This document shows, in pieces, positions 9,858 through 20,547 of a stretch of 36,633 nt of DNA. The first letter of the stretch is position 1. Every line of letters starts with the position of its first letter. The notes under the pieces are model-generated. The model made no database searches. It was given only the letters and a program-made list of their open reading frames with translations, and was not told the origin of the DNA. A program made the position numbers and the translations under genes. Source of the stretch: Candidatus Acidiferrales bacterium (GTDB lineage: Bacteria; Acidobacteriota; Terriglobia; Acidiferrales; UBA7541); the NCBI GenBank assembly GCA_030037355.1, contig JASHRL010000404.1:1-36633 (forward strand), read 5' to 3'.

Positions 9858-11312
9858 TCAGCGCAGGCCCACCGACCCGCGAACCGATTCGATCAATTTC
9901 GCGGAATCGTAGCCGATTCCGTTCTTGAAAACGAGCTCGGTCTTTTCGATATCTTCGATCTTCGTGGAAGGATCGCCATCAATCACGGCGAGATCCGCAT
10001 TCTTTCCCGCGGCCAGCGTTCCGATGTGCTCGTCCTCGCCCAAAAACCGCGCTCCGTTTTCCGTATAAATATGAATTGCTTCCTCGAGCGTGAAGCCGGC
10101 CTGCACCAGAAGCTCCATCTCGCGCTGATCGCCGAATCCGGCCAAATCGCCGCCATATCCGGTGGGATCTTCGCCCGCCAGCAGCACTCCGCCGGCCTTC
10201 ACGAAGTCTCGCTCGAATTCCATTTCCTTCTTCAGCAGCACCGGCCACGGAGAATTCACCGTCTCGCCGATTTGTGCGCGCCTCGCAAGATAAGAGATCG
10301 CCGCTTCCGGAAGCATCGCATCAATCACGCGCTGTTCCAGCGGTGGCTGGTTCGGCGAAGAGGTCTCGAAAATCACGATGGTCGACGTCACCGCCACGTG
10401 ATGCGCCACGAGATCGCGTATCGTTTCCTGCATCGACGCGCCCTCGATGTCGATGCCAGCAAGCGTCTGCGCGGTCAGTTGCTGCGACGGGCAAACATCC
10501 GGTGTTTTTCCCGGGTCAAACTCCGTATCCACCATCAATCCGTGCTCCAGATCGTCGATCCCCAGCGCGGCGGCTTCCTTGAACCCAATCGAACAAAGAT
10601 GCCCGGTCACTCTTATGCCGCGTTTATGCGCCTCTTCAATCGCCGCGCCGAGTTCCGCGCGCGTGATATGCATGTACGCTTTGAATGACGTCACTCCCTC
10701 GTCGGCCCAGAAATCAACCGTTCTTCGCGCATCCTCGGGGCCCGTGAGCTGGTGCATCTGCGGCGTGAACGCGCCTGCGCCTTCAAGATACGGCCCCGTG
10801 ACGTAAATATTCGGCCCCGCGAGCTTGCCCTCATCAATCAGCTTCTTCAACTCGAGATCCGTATACGGCTCGATGCTTCCAGTCGTCCGCATTGACGTCA
10901 CGCCATTCGCCAGGTACAGCCGCGGAAAACTGAATCCCATTTCGTTGTACAGCGCCACACCCGTCGGTCGGCCTGAGGGATAAAACAGATGCTCGTGCAT
11001 CCCGACGAGACCGGGAATCACCGTCTTGCCTGTGAGGTCGATCACCTGCGCGCCGCTCGGAACCGATGCACTCGACGAGTCGCCGATCGACTGAATTTTC
11101 CCATCCGCAATCACGACGGTCTGGTCCGCCCGCGCCGCTGCGCCGGTGCCGTCGATCACTCGCGCGTGCGTCAGCGCCACCACCGGCGCGCTCACTTCCA
11201 CGAATTCGCGCACGCCCGGCGCCAGTTTGCTCGCATCCTGCGCCGCAAGCGGCATCGCCGCGCTGCACAAAAGAAATCCAGTCATCGCGAAATAAGCGGC
11301 CAGTCGTCTCAT
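9858..11312 (-). CDS. amidohydrolase family protein (exported)
   Basis: Signal peptide; VVIADGKIQSIGD; GKTVIPGLVGMHEHLF; GENGAR/AGKNADLAVIDGDP end motif. Confidence 0.88.
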   Translation of the reverse strand: MRRLAAYFAMTGFLLCSAAMPLAAQDASKLAPGVREFVEVSAPVVALTHARVIDGTGAAARADQTVVIADGKIQSIGDSSSASVPSGAQVIDLTGKTVIPGLVGMHEHLFYPSGRPTGVALYNEMGFSFPRLYLANGVTSMRTTGSIEPYTDLELKKLIDEGKLAGPNIYVTGPYLEGAGAFTPQMHQLTGPEDARRTVDFWADEGVTSFKAYMHITRAELGAAIEEAHKRGIRVTGHLCSIGFKEAAALGIDDLEHGLMVDTEFDPGKTPDVCPSQQLTAQTLAGIDIEGASMQETIRDLVAHHVAVTSTIVIFETSSPNQPPLEQRVIDAMLPEAAISYLARRAQIGETVNSPWPVLLKKEMEFERDFVKAGGVLLAGEDPTGYGGDLAGFGDQREMELLVQAGFTLEEAIHIYTENGARFLGEDEHIGTLAAGKNADLAVIDGDPSTKIEDIEKTELVFKNGIGYDSAKLIESVRGSVGLR

Positions 11313-11573
11313 CGCCTCATCCTTTCCAGGAATCTCCCCCGAAGAGCGGCGTCATTCTGCTCCAACGCCATTCCCTCTGGCAACTGGATTACGTGTGAAA
11401 ACGCCTCATTTGGCGTTAGAATTCGCCGCAAATCCCGGCTCAACCCCGGTACGTCGGCCCGATTCTTCGGAGGGGGCGCAGTTCTATTGATTGATTAGCT
11501 CCCGTAACGCGAGGTGCAAAACACGCCGGCTCGTCGCCGTGCTACGCTAAATGAGCTTCTCTCTGAGCCGCAA

Positions 11574-13343
11574 ATGAAACTGGCGAAATCCACATGGATA
11601 ATTGTCGCCGCATGGGCTGTATTTGTCGGCGGCTTTGCCGTCCTCTCGCTCTTGATGCCTGCCGGCGATTCCCGGAAAGCCTTCGCCGACATCACCTTGT
11701 GCATCGTCCCGCTTTTCGCCAATGCGTGCTTGCTCTGGAACGCCTCTTCGCCGTATCGCCGTCAGAATAATTTCTGGATGCTCCTCGCCTTCGGCTGCAC
11801 GCTCTGGCTTGCAGGCAGGCTGATTTGGACCTATCAGGATCTCGTCCTTCACACTCCGGCCGGCTCTTCGTCTCCCGTCGACGTCATCTTTTTCCTTCAC
11901 GTCGTGCCGCTGATGGCTTCCCTGGCTCTCTTGCCTCACGCCGAAAAGATGCGCGAATCCTTGCGCTATGGTTATCTCGACCTCCTCCTTCTCGGTGTTT
12001 GGTGGACATTCCTCTATCTGTTCCTCGCGTTCGCCTGGACACAGGACCCAACTCACGTCGCTTTAAACCGCATTCGCGACCTTCAGGTCTATGGGCTCGC
12101 AAACCTCGTTTTCCTGTTTGGCGTCGGCATCCTCGCTCTTCGCGCCAAGCCCGGCTGGCGCGCTGTCTACGCGAATCTTTTCGGTGCCTCCGCAATGTAC
12201 GTCGGCGGCATGTCGCTGACGATCATGCCTACTCTCGAGGGCCGCTTTCACGCCGGCAGCATTCTCAACGTACCCACCATCGCAGCTTTCGTGTGGTTCG
12301 GCACCGCAGGTATTCTGGCCCATCGCTCTAATCTCTCGCCGGAAACGTCAGACCAGCCCACTCAGCTTCATGACGCCCAGTGGCCCGCGCGCCTCGCAAT
12401 TCTCTGCATTCTGACCATGCCTCTCATGGCCGCGTGGAGCGAATTCGCCAGCGACGCGCCTCTGCCCGTGAAGCGTTTTCGCCTGTTTCTCACCCTTCTC
12501 ACGATTGTCGCTGCAACGGCTTTGCTTTTCTGGCGCCAGCAGTTGGTCGATCGCGAGCGCCTGGGCCTCATGAAGGGTCTGGAAGACTCTGTCGACAATC
12601 TGAAGCGCCTGCAAACGCAATTCGTGCAGGCCGAAAAGCTCGCTTCTCTCGGCCAGCTCGCCGCTGGTGCCGCGCATGAAATCAATAATCCTCTCACCGC
12701 AATTCTCGGTTATGCCGACTTGATTCAAACCGATCCCATCGCCACCGAGCGTTCCCGCAACCTCGGCGAAAAAATCCGCGAGCAGGCTCGCCGCACAAAA
12801 GTTCTCGTGACGAATCTCCTCAGCTTCGCGCGTCAGGTGCCTGCCGAAAAACAGTTGCTCGACATCAAATCCGTCCTCACTAGCGCCATCGAACTTCGCC
12901 AGCTCGATCTTCGCGACAAGCACATTCGCATCGAAGTCGAAAATCCATCGGTTCTTCCCGCCGTCCGCGGCGATCCCAATCAGCTTCTTCAGGTTTTCTA
13001 CAACCTCATCAACAACGCCGTCGATGCCATGGAAACGGTCGGGGGCGGCGTCCTCACTGTCCGCACGCGCAGCGAGCGCGGCAGCGTCGTTCTCGATTTT
13101 TCGGACACCGGCCCCGGCCTTCGCGACCCCGAACGCGTTTTCGATCCCTTCTACACCACCAAGCCCGTCGGCAAAGGCACCGGCCTCGGCCTGAGCATCT
13201 GTTACGGAATCATTCAGGAACACGGCGGCCAGATTCGCGGCTTCAATCGCGCCGAAGGCGGCTGCACATTTCGCGTCGCCCTTCCCGCCGTCCTCGCGCT
13301 TTTCCCGCAAATGGCAGGCAGCGCTCCGGCGCATACTCGCTAA
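11574..13343 (+). CDS. membrane sensor histidine kinase
   Basis: Multiple TM helices; H-box GAAHEINNPLTAILGYADLI; N-box NNAVDAM; DTGPG; GTGLGLSICYGIIQEHGG. Confidence 0.9.
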   Translation: MKLAKSTWIIVAAWAVFVGGFAVLSLLMPAGDSRKAFADITLCIVPLFANACLLWNASSPYRRQNNFWMLLAFGCTLWLAGRLIWTYQDLVLHTPAGSSSPVDVIFFLHVVPLMASLALLPHAEKMRESLRYGYLDLLLLGVWWTFLYLFLAFAWTQDPTHVALNRIRDLQVYGLANLVFLFGVGILALRAKPGWRAVYANLFGASAMYVGGMSLTIMPTLEGRFHAGSILNVPTIAAFVWFGTAGILAHRSNLSPETSDQPTQLHDAQWPARLAILCILTMPLMAAWSEFASDAPLPVKRFRLFLTLLTIVAATALLFWRQQLVDRERLGLMKGLEDSVDNLKRLQTQFVQAEKLASLGQLAAGAAHEINNPLTAILGYADLIQTDPIATERSRNLGEKIREQARRTKVLVTNLLSFARQVPAEKQLLDIKSVLTSAIELRQLDLRDKHIRIEVENPSVLPAVRGDPNQLLQVFYNLINNAVDAMETVGGGVLTVRTRSERGSVVLDFSDTGPGLRDPERVFDPFYTTKPVGKGTGLGLSICYGIIQEHGGQIRGFNRAEGGCTFRVALPAVLALFPQMAGSAPAHTR

Positions 13344-13414
13344 TCCCCTCGTTCATGCGCTTGTCGCCGCCCGCCAGAGTCAAGAACAGCTCTGCGTTCT
13401 CCGACACTTGCTCG

Positions 13415-15472
13415 CTACTTCAAATACTGGTCGAACCAATCGAGCCAGTAGCGGAACACATCCGACGTCCGAACAGGATCATGCGGGAAGTGAGCCGCCA
13501 CGGGAATGGCGATAAATTTCACCGTGACACCATTATCCTTGAGCGCATGGTACAGCGCGTAGGCGTTGGTTATTGGTACGCGTGGGTCGCCGGTGTCGTG
13601 CAGGATCAATGTGGGCGCGGTAATGGCCGTCGCATAGGTTATCGGCGACTGTTCCTCATATCCTTTCGCGTTCTCCTGCCTCCACGGCGAGCCGCCGGCC
13701 ATGAAGCGCCACTTAACGCCGTAATCCGAGAGATTGTAAGCGTCGGCCCTGCTGTTCGAGGCGGCGCCTGACACAGCCGCCTTCCAAATGTGGTAGTGGC
13801 CGATCAGCCACGACGTCATATATCCACCATACGACCATCCGGAAACGCCGACGCGCGATTCGTCAATGAAGCCCTGTTTTTCGAGCGCGGCAATTCCGGA
13901 CATGATGTCGCGACCGGGGCCGTCCACCATATCCTTGGCGATGGCGAGCTGGTATTTACTTCCGAGATTATCGCTGCCGCGATAGTTCGGTTCGAACACC
14001 ACATAACGGCGTGACGCGATGAGCTGTGCAACGAAGCGAGTGAAGCCCAAGCCGGTTGTTGAAGCATCCGTTGGACCTCCGTGAATAAAGAGAACGAGCG
14101 GGTATTTCTTTTCGCGCGAGAAGCTTGGAGGATACACAACGACGCCGTCTTCTGCGAAGCCGTTCGGCCCTTGCCACTCGAACGGTTCGGTACGGCCGAG
14201 GTCAAGCGTAGCTATCAAATGATTGAAGTCGGTGAGGCGTTTCGGTTTTGCGTCCGGTGATGCCAGGTAATAGAGTTCAGTCGGCTGGTCCGGCGTGCTA
14301 CCGGCGAAAGCGATCGATCCATCCTTGCCTACATCCACGACGACCAAGTCATCCGAGCCGAGATTGACCTCGCCGAGATCAACTTTTCTGGCGGCGCCAT
14401 CGAGCGGCTGAATCCAGATGGCCGTCCGCGTGCCGTCGTTCCCGCTCACCAACAGCGATTTGCCATCGGGCATCCAGATGGCGTGCCGGACATTGCGATC
14501 GAGCGCGCGTGTGAGGTCCGTTCCTTCGCCGCCGGTTGAGGAGGCGACAAAAATCTCATTCTCATTGTTGAAGTCCCCATCGCGCGGGAACCAGTATGCG
14601 ACCTTTGAGCCGTCGGGCGAGAATAGGCCCTTGCTCTCGAAAGAATTCCGTTTCGTGAGTTGGCGGATTCGCTCACTGTCAACGTCCAGGATTTCAAGCA
14701 CGGTTTTCTCGGAATCGCCGACGTGCGGGTCGGGTTGGCGACTGAAGCAGATCTGTTTGCCATCCGGCGACCAAGAGAGCGACGATACAACATGGTCCTC
14801 GTCCTTCGACAGGCTCCAGGCGTTGGAAGTAAGCCGCTTCGCCGTGCCACCGGAGGCAGAAATCATCCACAGGTGTGAAGGAGTAGGCGCGGACGTATCA
14901 AGGTAGCTGTTGTCTCCCACTTCAAAGAGGTCGTGATGTTTCTCGATCTCTGCTTTATTTGGCGCTTCGTCCGGCGAGGAGAATGCTACGAACGCCCCGT
15001 CCGGACGCCAGGCAAACTGCTGGACACCCAGAGGCGCAGAAGTGATCTGCTGCGCCTCGCCACCATTCATAGGCAGCACGAAGATTTGCGCAGCGGCGTT
15101 TTTTCCTTCGCCGGCTTCCGCAAGGAAAGCGAGCCGGTCGCCAGAGGGCGACCATTGTGGCGAGCTCAATCCTTTGCGGACGTTGGTGAGCGGCCGCTGC
15201 GCGCCGGTGGCAATGTCCACAAGCACAAGCTGGCTGTCGTGACGGTCCTCGTCCCAATTCACGCGGGTCACGATAATGACGATGGACTTTCCGTCCGGCG
15301 AAATCGCCGGGTTGGAGACAGAGACGATTTTTTGAAGGTCGCCCAGCTCGATCTTTCGAGCCTGAGCTCTAGCCCGACCCGGTGCAGCGATGGCAACGAG
15401 CGCCGCCAACATTCCGAGAGACGTATATCGCGCGAACAGAGCCGAGCATCCCGTTTTTGAATGCGTGCCCAT
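13415..15472 (-). CDS. S9 family peptidase (prolyl oligopeptidase-like)
   Basis: WD40-like N-terminal propeller, GVSGWSYGGYMTSW nucleophile motif, HDTGDPRVPI, VAAHFPHDP. Start placed at MGTHSKTG; the upstream ORF extension is spurious. Confidence 0.9.
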   Translation of the reverse strand: MGTHSKTGCSALFARYTSLGMLAALVAIAAPGRARAQARKIELGDLQKIVSVSNPAISPDGKSIVIIVTRVNWDEDRHDSQLVLVDIATGAQRPLTNVRKGLSSPQWSPSGDRLAFLAEAGEGKNAAAQIFVLPMNGGEAQQITSAPLGVQQFAWRPDGAFVAFSSPDEAPNKAEIEKHHDLFEVGDNSYLDTSAPTPSHLWMISASGGTAKRLTSNAWSLSKDEDHVVSSLSWSPDGKQICFSRQPDPHVGDSEKTVLEILDVDSERIRQLTKRNSFESKGLFSPDGSKVAYWFPRDGDFNNENEIFVASSTGGEGTDLTRALDRNVRHAIWMPDGKSLLVSGNDGTRTAIWIQPLDGAARKVDLGEVNLGSDDLVVVDVGKDGSIAFAGSTPDQPTELYYLASPDAKPKRLTDFNHLIATLDLGRTEPFEWQGPNGFAEDGVVVYPPSFSREKKYPLVLFIHGGPTDASTTGLGFTRFVAQLIASRRYVVFEPNYRGSDNLGSKYQLAIAKDMVDGPGRDIMSGIAALEKQGFIDESRVGVSGWSYGGYMTSWLIGHYHIWKAAVSGAASNSRADAYNLSDYGVKWRFMAGGSPWRQENAKGYEEQSPITYATAITAPTLILHDTGDPRVPITNAYALYHALKDNGVTVKFIAIPVAAHFPHDPVRTSDVFRYWLDWFDQYLK

Positions 15473-15691
15473 GAGTTTCGCCTCCGCGTGAGACGCTTTT
15501 GTTGCGTGCATCGTACGCTTCACGCGCCCTCGACACAACGAATTCGCCACTCGAGCAGGCCCGACTGAAAGCTCTGCCTTCCCCTCGTCACTTGCTTGCC
15601 CTGAGGAACGAAGGGGCACCAACCACGATGCTCCTTTGCCTTTTCTGACCACTGACCACCGACCACTGCCTTCTGTGGTAAATTCACCCGC

Positions 15692-16495
15692 ATGCCCGGC
15701 GCCATTGCCATCTCCACCGAAAATCTCACGCGCCGTTTCGGCGAGCTTGTCGCCGTGGATCAAGTGAATCTCCGCGTGGATGGCGGTCAATTTTTCGGCT
15801 TCCTCGGCCCCAACGGCGCCGGCAAATCCACGATGATCAAAATGCTCACCGGTCTTCTCGCGCCATCCTCCGGCTCGATTCGCGTTCTGAATCTGGACTT
15901 GGAGCAAAACCCAGTCGAAGTGAAGCAGCAAATCGGCGTGGTCCCCGAAGGCCTCGCGCTCTACGGCCGCCTCACTGGCTCGGAATTTCTGAATTTCGCC
16001 GGTCGCATGTACGGCCTCGATCGCGCCACGGCTGCGCAACGCGCCAGGGAATTGCTCGATTTCATGCAGCTCGCCGATCGTCCGAAAACGCTCATCACCG
16101 ATTATTCCCACGGCATGCAGAAGAAACTCGCCATGGCCGCCGCCGTGATCCACGGCCCGAAGATTCTTTTTCTCGATGAGCCATTCGAAGGCGTCGACGC
16201 CATTGCCGCCGGCACTTTGAAAGCCATGCTCCAGCGCATGATTTCGCGCGGTGCCACGATTTTCCTCACTTCGCACGTCCTCGAAATCGTCGAGCGCCTC
16301 TGCAGCCATCTCGCCATCATTCATCAGGGCAAATTGGTCGCGCAGGGTTCTCTCGAGGAGTTGCGCGCCGGAGTCGAAGCGCGCCAGGGCACATCGCTCG
16401 CCTCCGCCGATGGCAAACTCACGCTCGAGCAGATTTTCCTCGACATCGTCGGCGGCAGCCGCCAGACCGATCAGGAGCTGACGTGGCTGGGCTAA
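15692..16495 (+). CDS. ABC transporter ATP-binding protein
   Basis: GPNGAGKSTMIKML Walker A; YSHGMQKKLAMAAAVIHGPKILFLDEPFEGVD. Confidence 0.93.
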   Translation: MPGAIAISTENLTRRFGELVAVDQVNLRVDGGQFFGFLGPNGAGKSTMIKMLTGLLAPSSGSIRVLNLDLEQNPVEVKQQIGVVPEGLALYGRLTGSEFLNFAGRMYGLDRATAAQRARELLDFMQLADRPKTLITDYSHGMQKKLAMAAAVIHGPKILFLDEPFEGVDAIAAGTLKAMLQRMISRGATIFLTSHVLEIVERLCSHLAIIHQGKLVAQGSLEELRAGVEARQGTSLASADGKLTLEQIFLDIVGGSRQTDQELTWLG

Positions 16496-18177
16496 TCGCA
16501 GTCCCCGGAATTCGCGAACAGATTCGCCTTGTCGCTTATCTCCGTTGGCGTCTCTTCGCCAACTCGCTCCGCACAATCAAGGGTCGCCTGCAAGCCGTCT
16601 CCATGATTCTTGTCACGCTCATGATGAGCGGCGTCGTCTTCGGCGGCGGCATCCTGATGGGCCTCGGCTCATGGGCGCTCGTCGCGCGCGGTCAATGGCA
16701 ATGGCTCGAAGCGCTTTTGTGGATTGTTTTTCTCTTCTGGCAGCTTTATCCGATTTTCGCCGCGTCCGTCGGCGTTCAATTCGACTTCGCAAATTTGCTT
16801 CGCTTCCCTCTGCGATTCGGCAGCTTCTTCGCGTTGAGCGTCATCTATGGCCTCTTCGACCCCGGCGCGGTCGCCGCTCTTTTCTGGCTGTTTTGTATGT
16901 GGATCGGACTCGGAGTCGCGCGGCCGGAGCTGTTGCCCTGGGCGTTTCTCGTCCTCATCGCCTTTGCCGCGATGAATCTCCTCCTCGGCCGCATGCTTTT
17001 GGTGTGGACGGAAAAATGGTTGGCTCGCCGTCGCACACGCGAAATTCTCGGCTTCGTTTTCGTCCTCGTAATATTGTCGTTTCAGTTTCTCGGCCCAACC
17101 ATCCAGCACTTCCAGAACCGTCACACTCATATCCAGGAAAGCTGGGTCCTCATGCTGCTGCCTGTCGCGCATGTCCTTCCGCCCGGCGTCGCCGCTCGTT
17201 CTCTCGACCATGCTTTCTCGGAAAATATGGTTCCTGCATCCGCGTCACTCCTGTTTCTCTTGTTTTACGCCGCCGCATTTTTCTGGCTTCTGCGCACGCG
17301 CCTCGTCGCGCAATTTCGCGGCGAAAATCTGGGCGACGCTCCAAAGCCAGTCCGTCCCGCCGCGCGAGTCGCCGCGCTTCCCGCATCCGTTGCAGCGAAG
17401 CCAAAAACTTCCCCCGCGTCCTGGGACATTCCCTTCGTTTCCCGCGCCAGTAGCGCCATATTTGAAAAAGAAATTCGCTACGCCTTCCGTAGCGGCCCGA
17501 TGCTGATCAACATGTTCATTCCCATCGTCATCGTGATTTTTTTCGGCATCACGTTTCAGCAACAAGGCAAAACCGATTTCATCAGGCACGTCCCCGACAT
17601 GGTTTTCCCCATCGCGATCGCTTACACATTCCTGATCCAAATGAATTTCGTCTTCAACAGCTTCGCCTATGAAGGCGCCGGAGTTCAATTTCTCCTGCTC
17701 GCGCCCGTGCGCTTCCGCGAAGTGATGGTGGGAAAAAATCTGTTTCAGGCTGTGGTCGCTTGCTTTCAGGCGCTGATCGTGTGGATCGCCGTGGCGTGGA
17801 TGTTCGCTCCGCCGCCGCTCCTGATCGTTGCCGCCACTCTCGCCGCGCTCGCCTATGGCACGCTGGCCAACTTCGCCGTCGGAAATATCCTGTCCGTTTG
17901 CTTCCCGCGCAAACTCGAATTCGGTGCATTTCGCCAGAAAAAACTTGCCGGCGTCACCATGGCCGTCGGCCTCTTGGCGCAAGCCGTCCTGATCGGCCTC
18001 GGCGCCGCAATCTTTATGCTCGCGCGCATCTTCAATCATCTCGATTACGCGCTGCCGCTCTTCCTCGTTCTCGTAATCGCCGCCGCCGCAGGCTATTGGA
18101 TTAGCCTGAAGCAAATCGACCGCCTCGCTTCATCTCATCGCGAAGCTCTCACCGCCGAACTCTGCCGCCAGGAATAA
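16483..18177 (+). CDS. ABC-2 type transporter permease
   Basis: Many TM segments; overlaps the ATP-binding gene by 13 bp. Confidence 0.82.
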   Translation: MAGLIAVPGIREQIRLVAYLRWRLFANSLRTIKGRLQAVSMILVTLMMSGVVFGGGILMGLGSWALVARGQWQWLEALLWIVFLFWQLYPIFAASVGVQFDFANLLRFPLRFGSFFALSVIYGLFDPGAVAALFWLFCMWIGLGVARPELLPWAFLVLIAFAAMNLLLGRMLLVWTEKWLARRRTREILGFVFVLVILSFQFLGPTIQHFQNRHTHIQESWVLMLLPVAHVLPPGVAARSLDHAFSENMVPASASLLFLLFYAAAFFWLLRTRLVAQFRGENLGDAPKPVRPAARVAALPASVAAKPKTSPASWDIPFVSRASSAIFEKEIRYAFRSGPMLINMFIPIVIVIFFGITFQQQGKTDFIRHVPDMVFPIAIAYTFLIQMNFVFNSFAYEGAGVQFLLLAPVRFREVMVGKNLFQAVVACFQALIVWIAVAWMFAPPPLLIVAATLAALAYGTLANFAVGNILSVCFPRKLEFGAFRQKKLAGVTMAVGLLAQAVLIGLGAAIFMLARIFNHLDYALPLFLVLVIAAAAGYWISLKQIDRLASSHREALTAELCRQE

Positions 18178-18284
18178 TTGCCAACTGCGCGTCTTCAGAA
18201 CGTTTGCTCGGGGCCTTGTAATTTTTGGCCCGTAATCTCGCACAAAGGCTTGGTCGTTGACCGGTGATAGGCTAGGATAGGGTC

Positions 18285-18515
18285 ATGGATATCCGAGACT
18301 TTAAAGTTTTCCTCGAACCTGATTCTGAATATGGCGGCTACGTCGCCGTTTGCCCTTCGATCCAGGGATGCTACTCACAAGGTAAAACAGTTGATGAGGC
18401 GCTCGCCAATATTCGTGAAGCGATCGAGCTCTGCCTTGAAGAAATGGAAAACCGCGGCGAAGAAGTTCCTAATCCGAACAATGTGCTTATCGGCAGCGTC
18501 GTCATCGCCAAGTGA
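18285..18515 (+). CDS. hicB: HicB-family antitoxin-like protein
   Basis: FKVFLEPDSEYGGYVAVCPSIQGCYSQGKTVDEALANIREAIELCLEEM. Confidence 0.85.
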   Translation: MDIRDFKVFLEPDSEYGGYVAVCPSIQGCYSQGKTVDEALANIREAIELCLEEMENRGEEVPNPNNVLIGSVVIAK

Positions 18516-18526
18516 ATTCGATTCCT

Positions 18527-18751
18527 TTATAGCTCCGACGAAAACTCCTCAACTGTAAGCAGCGAGTCACGCAGTATCCGTTTCAGCGTGCCAAAAGCAA
18601 CCTCATCGTGCAATGGAACAGTCACAGGCAGCCTTCGCGGATTCGTTTCATTTCTCATACGGACGTGACTGCCCTTTTGGCGTACCGCAACGTATCCAAA
18701 GCGTTCCAGTACGCGAATCACTTCTGCGCCAGAAACCACCGGCAGCTTCAC
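18527..18751 (-). CDS. hicA: HicA-family mRNA interferase toxin
   Basis: VSGAEVIRVLERFGYVAVRQKGSHVRMRN...VPLHDEVAFGTLKRILRDSLLTVEEF. Confidence 0.85.
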   Translation of the reverse strand: MKLPVVSGAEVIRVLERFGYVAVRQKGSHVRMRNETNPRRLPVTVPLHDEVAFGTLKRILRDSLLTVEEFSSEL

Positions 18752-19005
18752 TTGTCAACCTCGCCTGTGTAGCTGTCTCCTTCAGGATGCTCTTGTTTCA
18801 GCGATCTAAGCACCGGCGACCCCATCCTGCTGCCAGAGCGGGCTTCTTCTGCTTCTAGCTTTAATATGCCCCTGCCTGCGTAAACGCGCAGAAGCTTTCC
18901 ATCCTCTGGGCCGTAGCGCTCGTCATATTCTCCACGGAACATCTCTCGACTCAATGGCTTTTGCGCAACGGGATTCTCATATACGATCACGCGAAGTTGC
19001 CGCAA
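18748..19005 (-). CDS. small hypothetical protein upstream of hicA
   Basis: Ends with 4-bp ATGA overlap to hicA; open frame extends upstream of 19005 to a stop near 19115, start uncertain. Confidence 0.45.
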   Translation of the reverse strand: MRQLRVIVYENPVAQKPLSREMFRGEYDERYGPEDGKLLRVYAGRGILKLEAEEARSGSRMGSPVLRSLKQEHPEGDSYTGEVDK

Positions 19006-19127
19006 CGACGGATCGCGCTCTGTGCCAACAGCATCCTGCGCGATCTGCCAAACTTGTTCGACGGAAATTTTCGAATCTGAGTCTCGGATGTATTCGCCTT
19101 CCGTTTTTCGATTTCAGATCTTCCTTC

Positions 19128-20297
19128 TCACTTAGCCACTGCCCTTTTCTCCGCCAGAATTTCTTTCAGTCGGTCAATCGGCAGCGCTTCGATCACGTGT
19201 CCATCGCGTCCCGTGACCGTCGTCGCGCGCAGCAGCGAATTATCAATCGCTTCTTCCGTCGCTTCGCCGGCGGCTTCGAACAGCGGCGATAGCGCTTCCT
19301 CCGAAAGACTCGCCGCCGCATTTCCCTGCGCATCGCCGGGAATTTTCGCCGTCGTCGAAAACGCGACCACAAAATCTCCGCTTCCGTTGCTGCCCGAAGA
19401 TCCCGCGCGCGCCAGCCCAAACGTCGCCCGCTTCGCCAGCCGCATCAACTGCCGCGCATCAAGCGGCGCGTCCGTCGCCACCACCATCATGCATGACCCA
19501 TCCGCCGAATTTCGCTTTTCGCCGCGCGCCGCCATGCGCCGCGGAGGCTGCAGCTCTCGATACACAGGCACGCCTGCAATCGTCAAATTCCCGCCGAAAT
19601 TCGTCTGCACCAGCACGCCCACCGTGTACCCTCTCGCATTCGCATTCACCTTCCGCGAACTCGTCCCGATTCCGCCTTTCCACCCAAACGCCACCGTGCC
19701 CGTTCCCGCGCCGACCGTCCCCTCTTCCACCGCTCCGCTGCGCGCCGACTCCAGCGCCTTCACGACATCCGCCGCCTTCACGTGCCGCCCGCGAATATCG
19801 TTCAGCCATCCGTCGTTCGTCTCGCCCACCACCGGATTGATTGATCTCACTTCTTCATTTCCCGGCAGCGCCAGCATCCAATCCGTCATCGCCGCGGCCG
19901 CATCCCACACGCTCAGCGTATTCGTCAGCAAAATCGGCGTCTCGATCTGCCCCAGCTCGTTCACCTGCGTCGATCCCACCAGCTTCCCGAACGCGTTGAA
20001 CACGTACACCGCTCCCGCCACTTTTTGCTGAAACATATTTCCCGCGTGCGGCAAAATCGCCGTCACTCCCGTGCGTACATCATCTCCCTGAATGATCGTC
20101 GTCTGCCCCACCTCCACTCCCGCCACATCCGTAATCGCATCGAGCGGCCCCGGCTCATACACGCCAATTCGTATCCCCAAATCCCTCGCCCGCGGCTTCG
20201 TGTTCATCGCACTGCTCTCCTGTGCTTGTGCCAACGCAATTCCAGCCATCAGCGCCACCGTGCAACCGAGAATCACTATCTTCACCGCTCTCATCAT
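19128..20297 (-). CDS. P1 family peptidase (DmpA/BapA-like aminopeptidase)
   Basis: DAITDVAGVEVGQTTIIQGDDVRTGVTAILPH; NPVVGETNDGWLND; GWKGGIGTSSRK. Confidence 0.9.
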   Translation of the reverse strand: MMRAVKIVILGCTVALMAGIALAQAQESSAMNTKPRARDLGIRIGVYEPGPLDAITDVAGVEVGQTTIIQGDDVRTGVTAILPHAGNMFQQKVAGAVYVFNAFGKLVGSTQVNELGQIETPILLTNTLSVWDAAAAMTDWMLALPGNEEVRSINPVVGETNDGWLNDIRGRHVKAADVVKALESARSGAVEEGTVGAGTGTVAFGWKGGIGTSSRKVNANARGYTVGVLVQTNFGGNLTIAGVPVYRELQPPRRMAARGEKRNSADGSCMMVVATDAPLDARQLMRLAKRATFGLARAGSSGSNGSGDFVVAFSTTAKIPGDAQGNAAASLSEEALSPLFEAAGEATEEAIDNSLLRATTVTGRDGHVIEALPIDRLKEILAEKRAVAK

Positions 20298-20547
20298 TTG
20301 CCTCTCCCGCGCCCGATTCTAATCCGTTCTGCTCGTCAGTGCTTCGGTTTCAATTTTCTTGATCGTGACACAGCGATTCAAAATTCAGACTGATCTACGA
20401 GCTTTACTTCTAATCTGTTGCGGGACTGCTCCTGCTGCGCTACATTTCCCGCTTCGCGCATCCGCCGCCGTCGCGAATGCGCGAAGGTTCAGAACGCAGA
20501 AAAACTCGCAGCAAATGCCAACGCACTCGAGGGGAAAACAATCCGCC

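Noticed and set aside
13415-16576. 1053-aa minus-strand ORF as a single protein
   Set aside because: Only the part up to ~15472 is peptidase-like; the rest is antisense to the ABC ATP-binding gene and is composition-driven.
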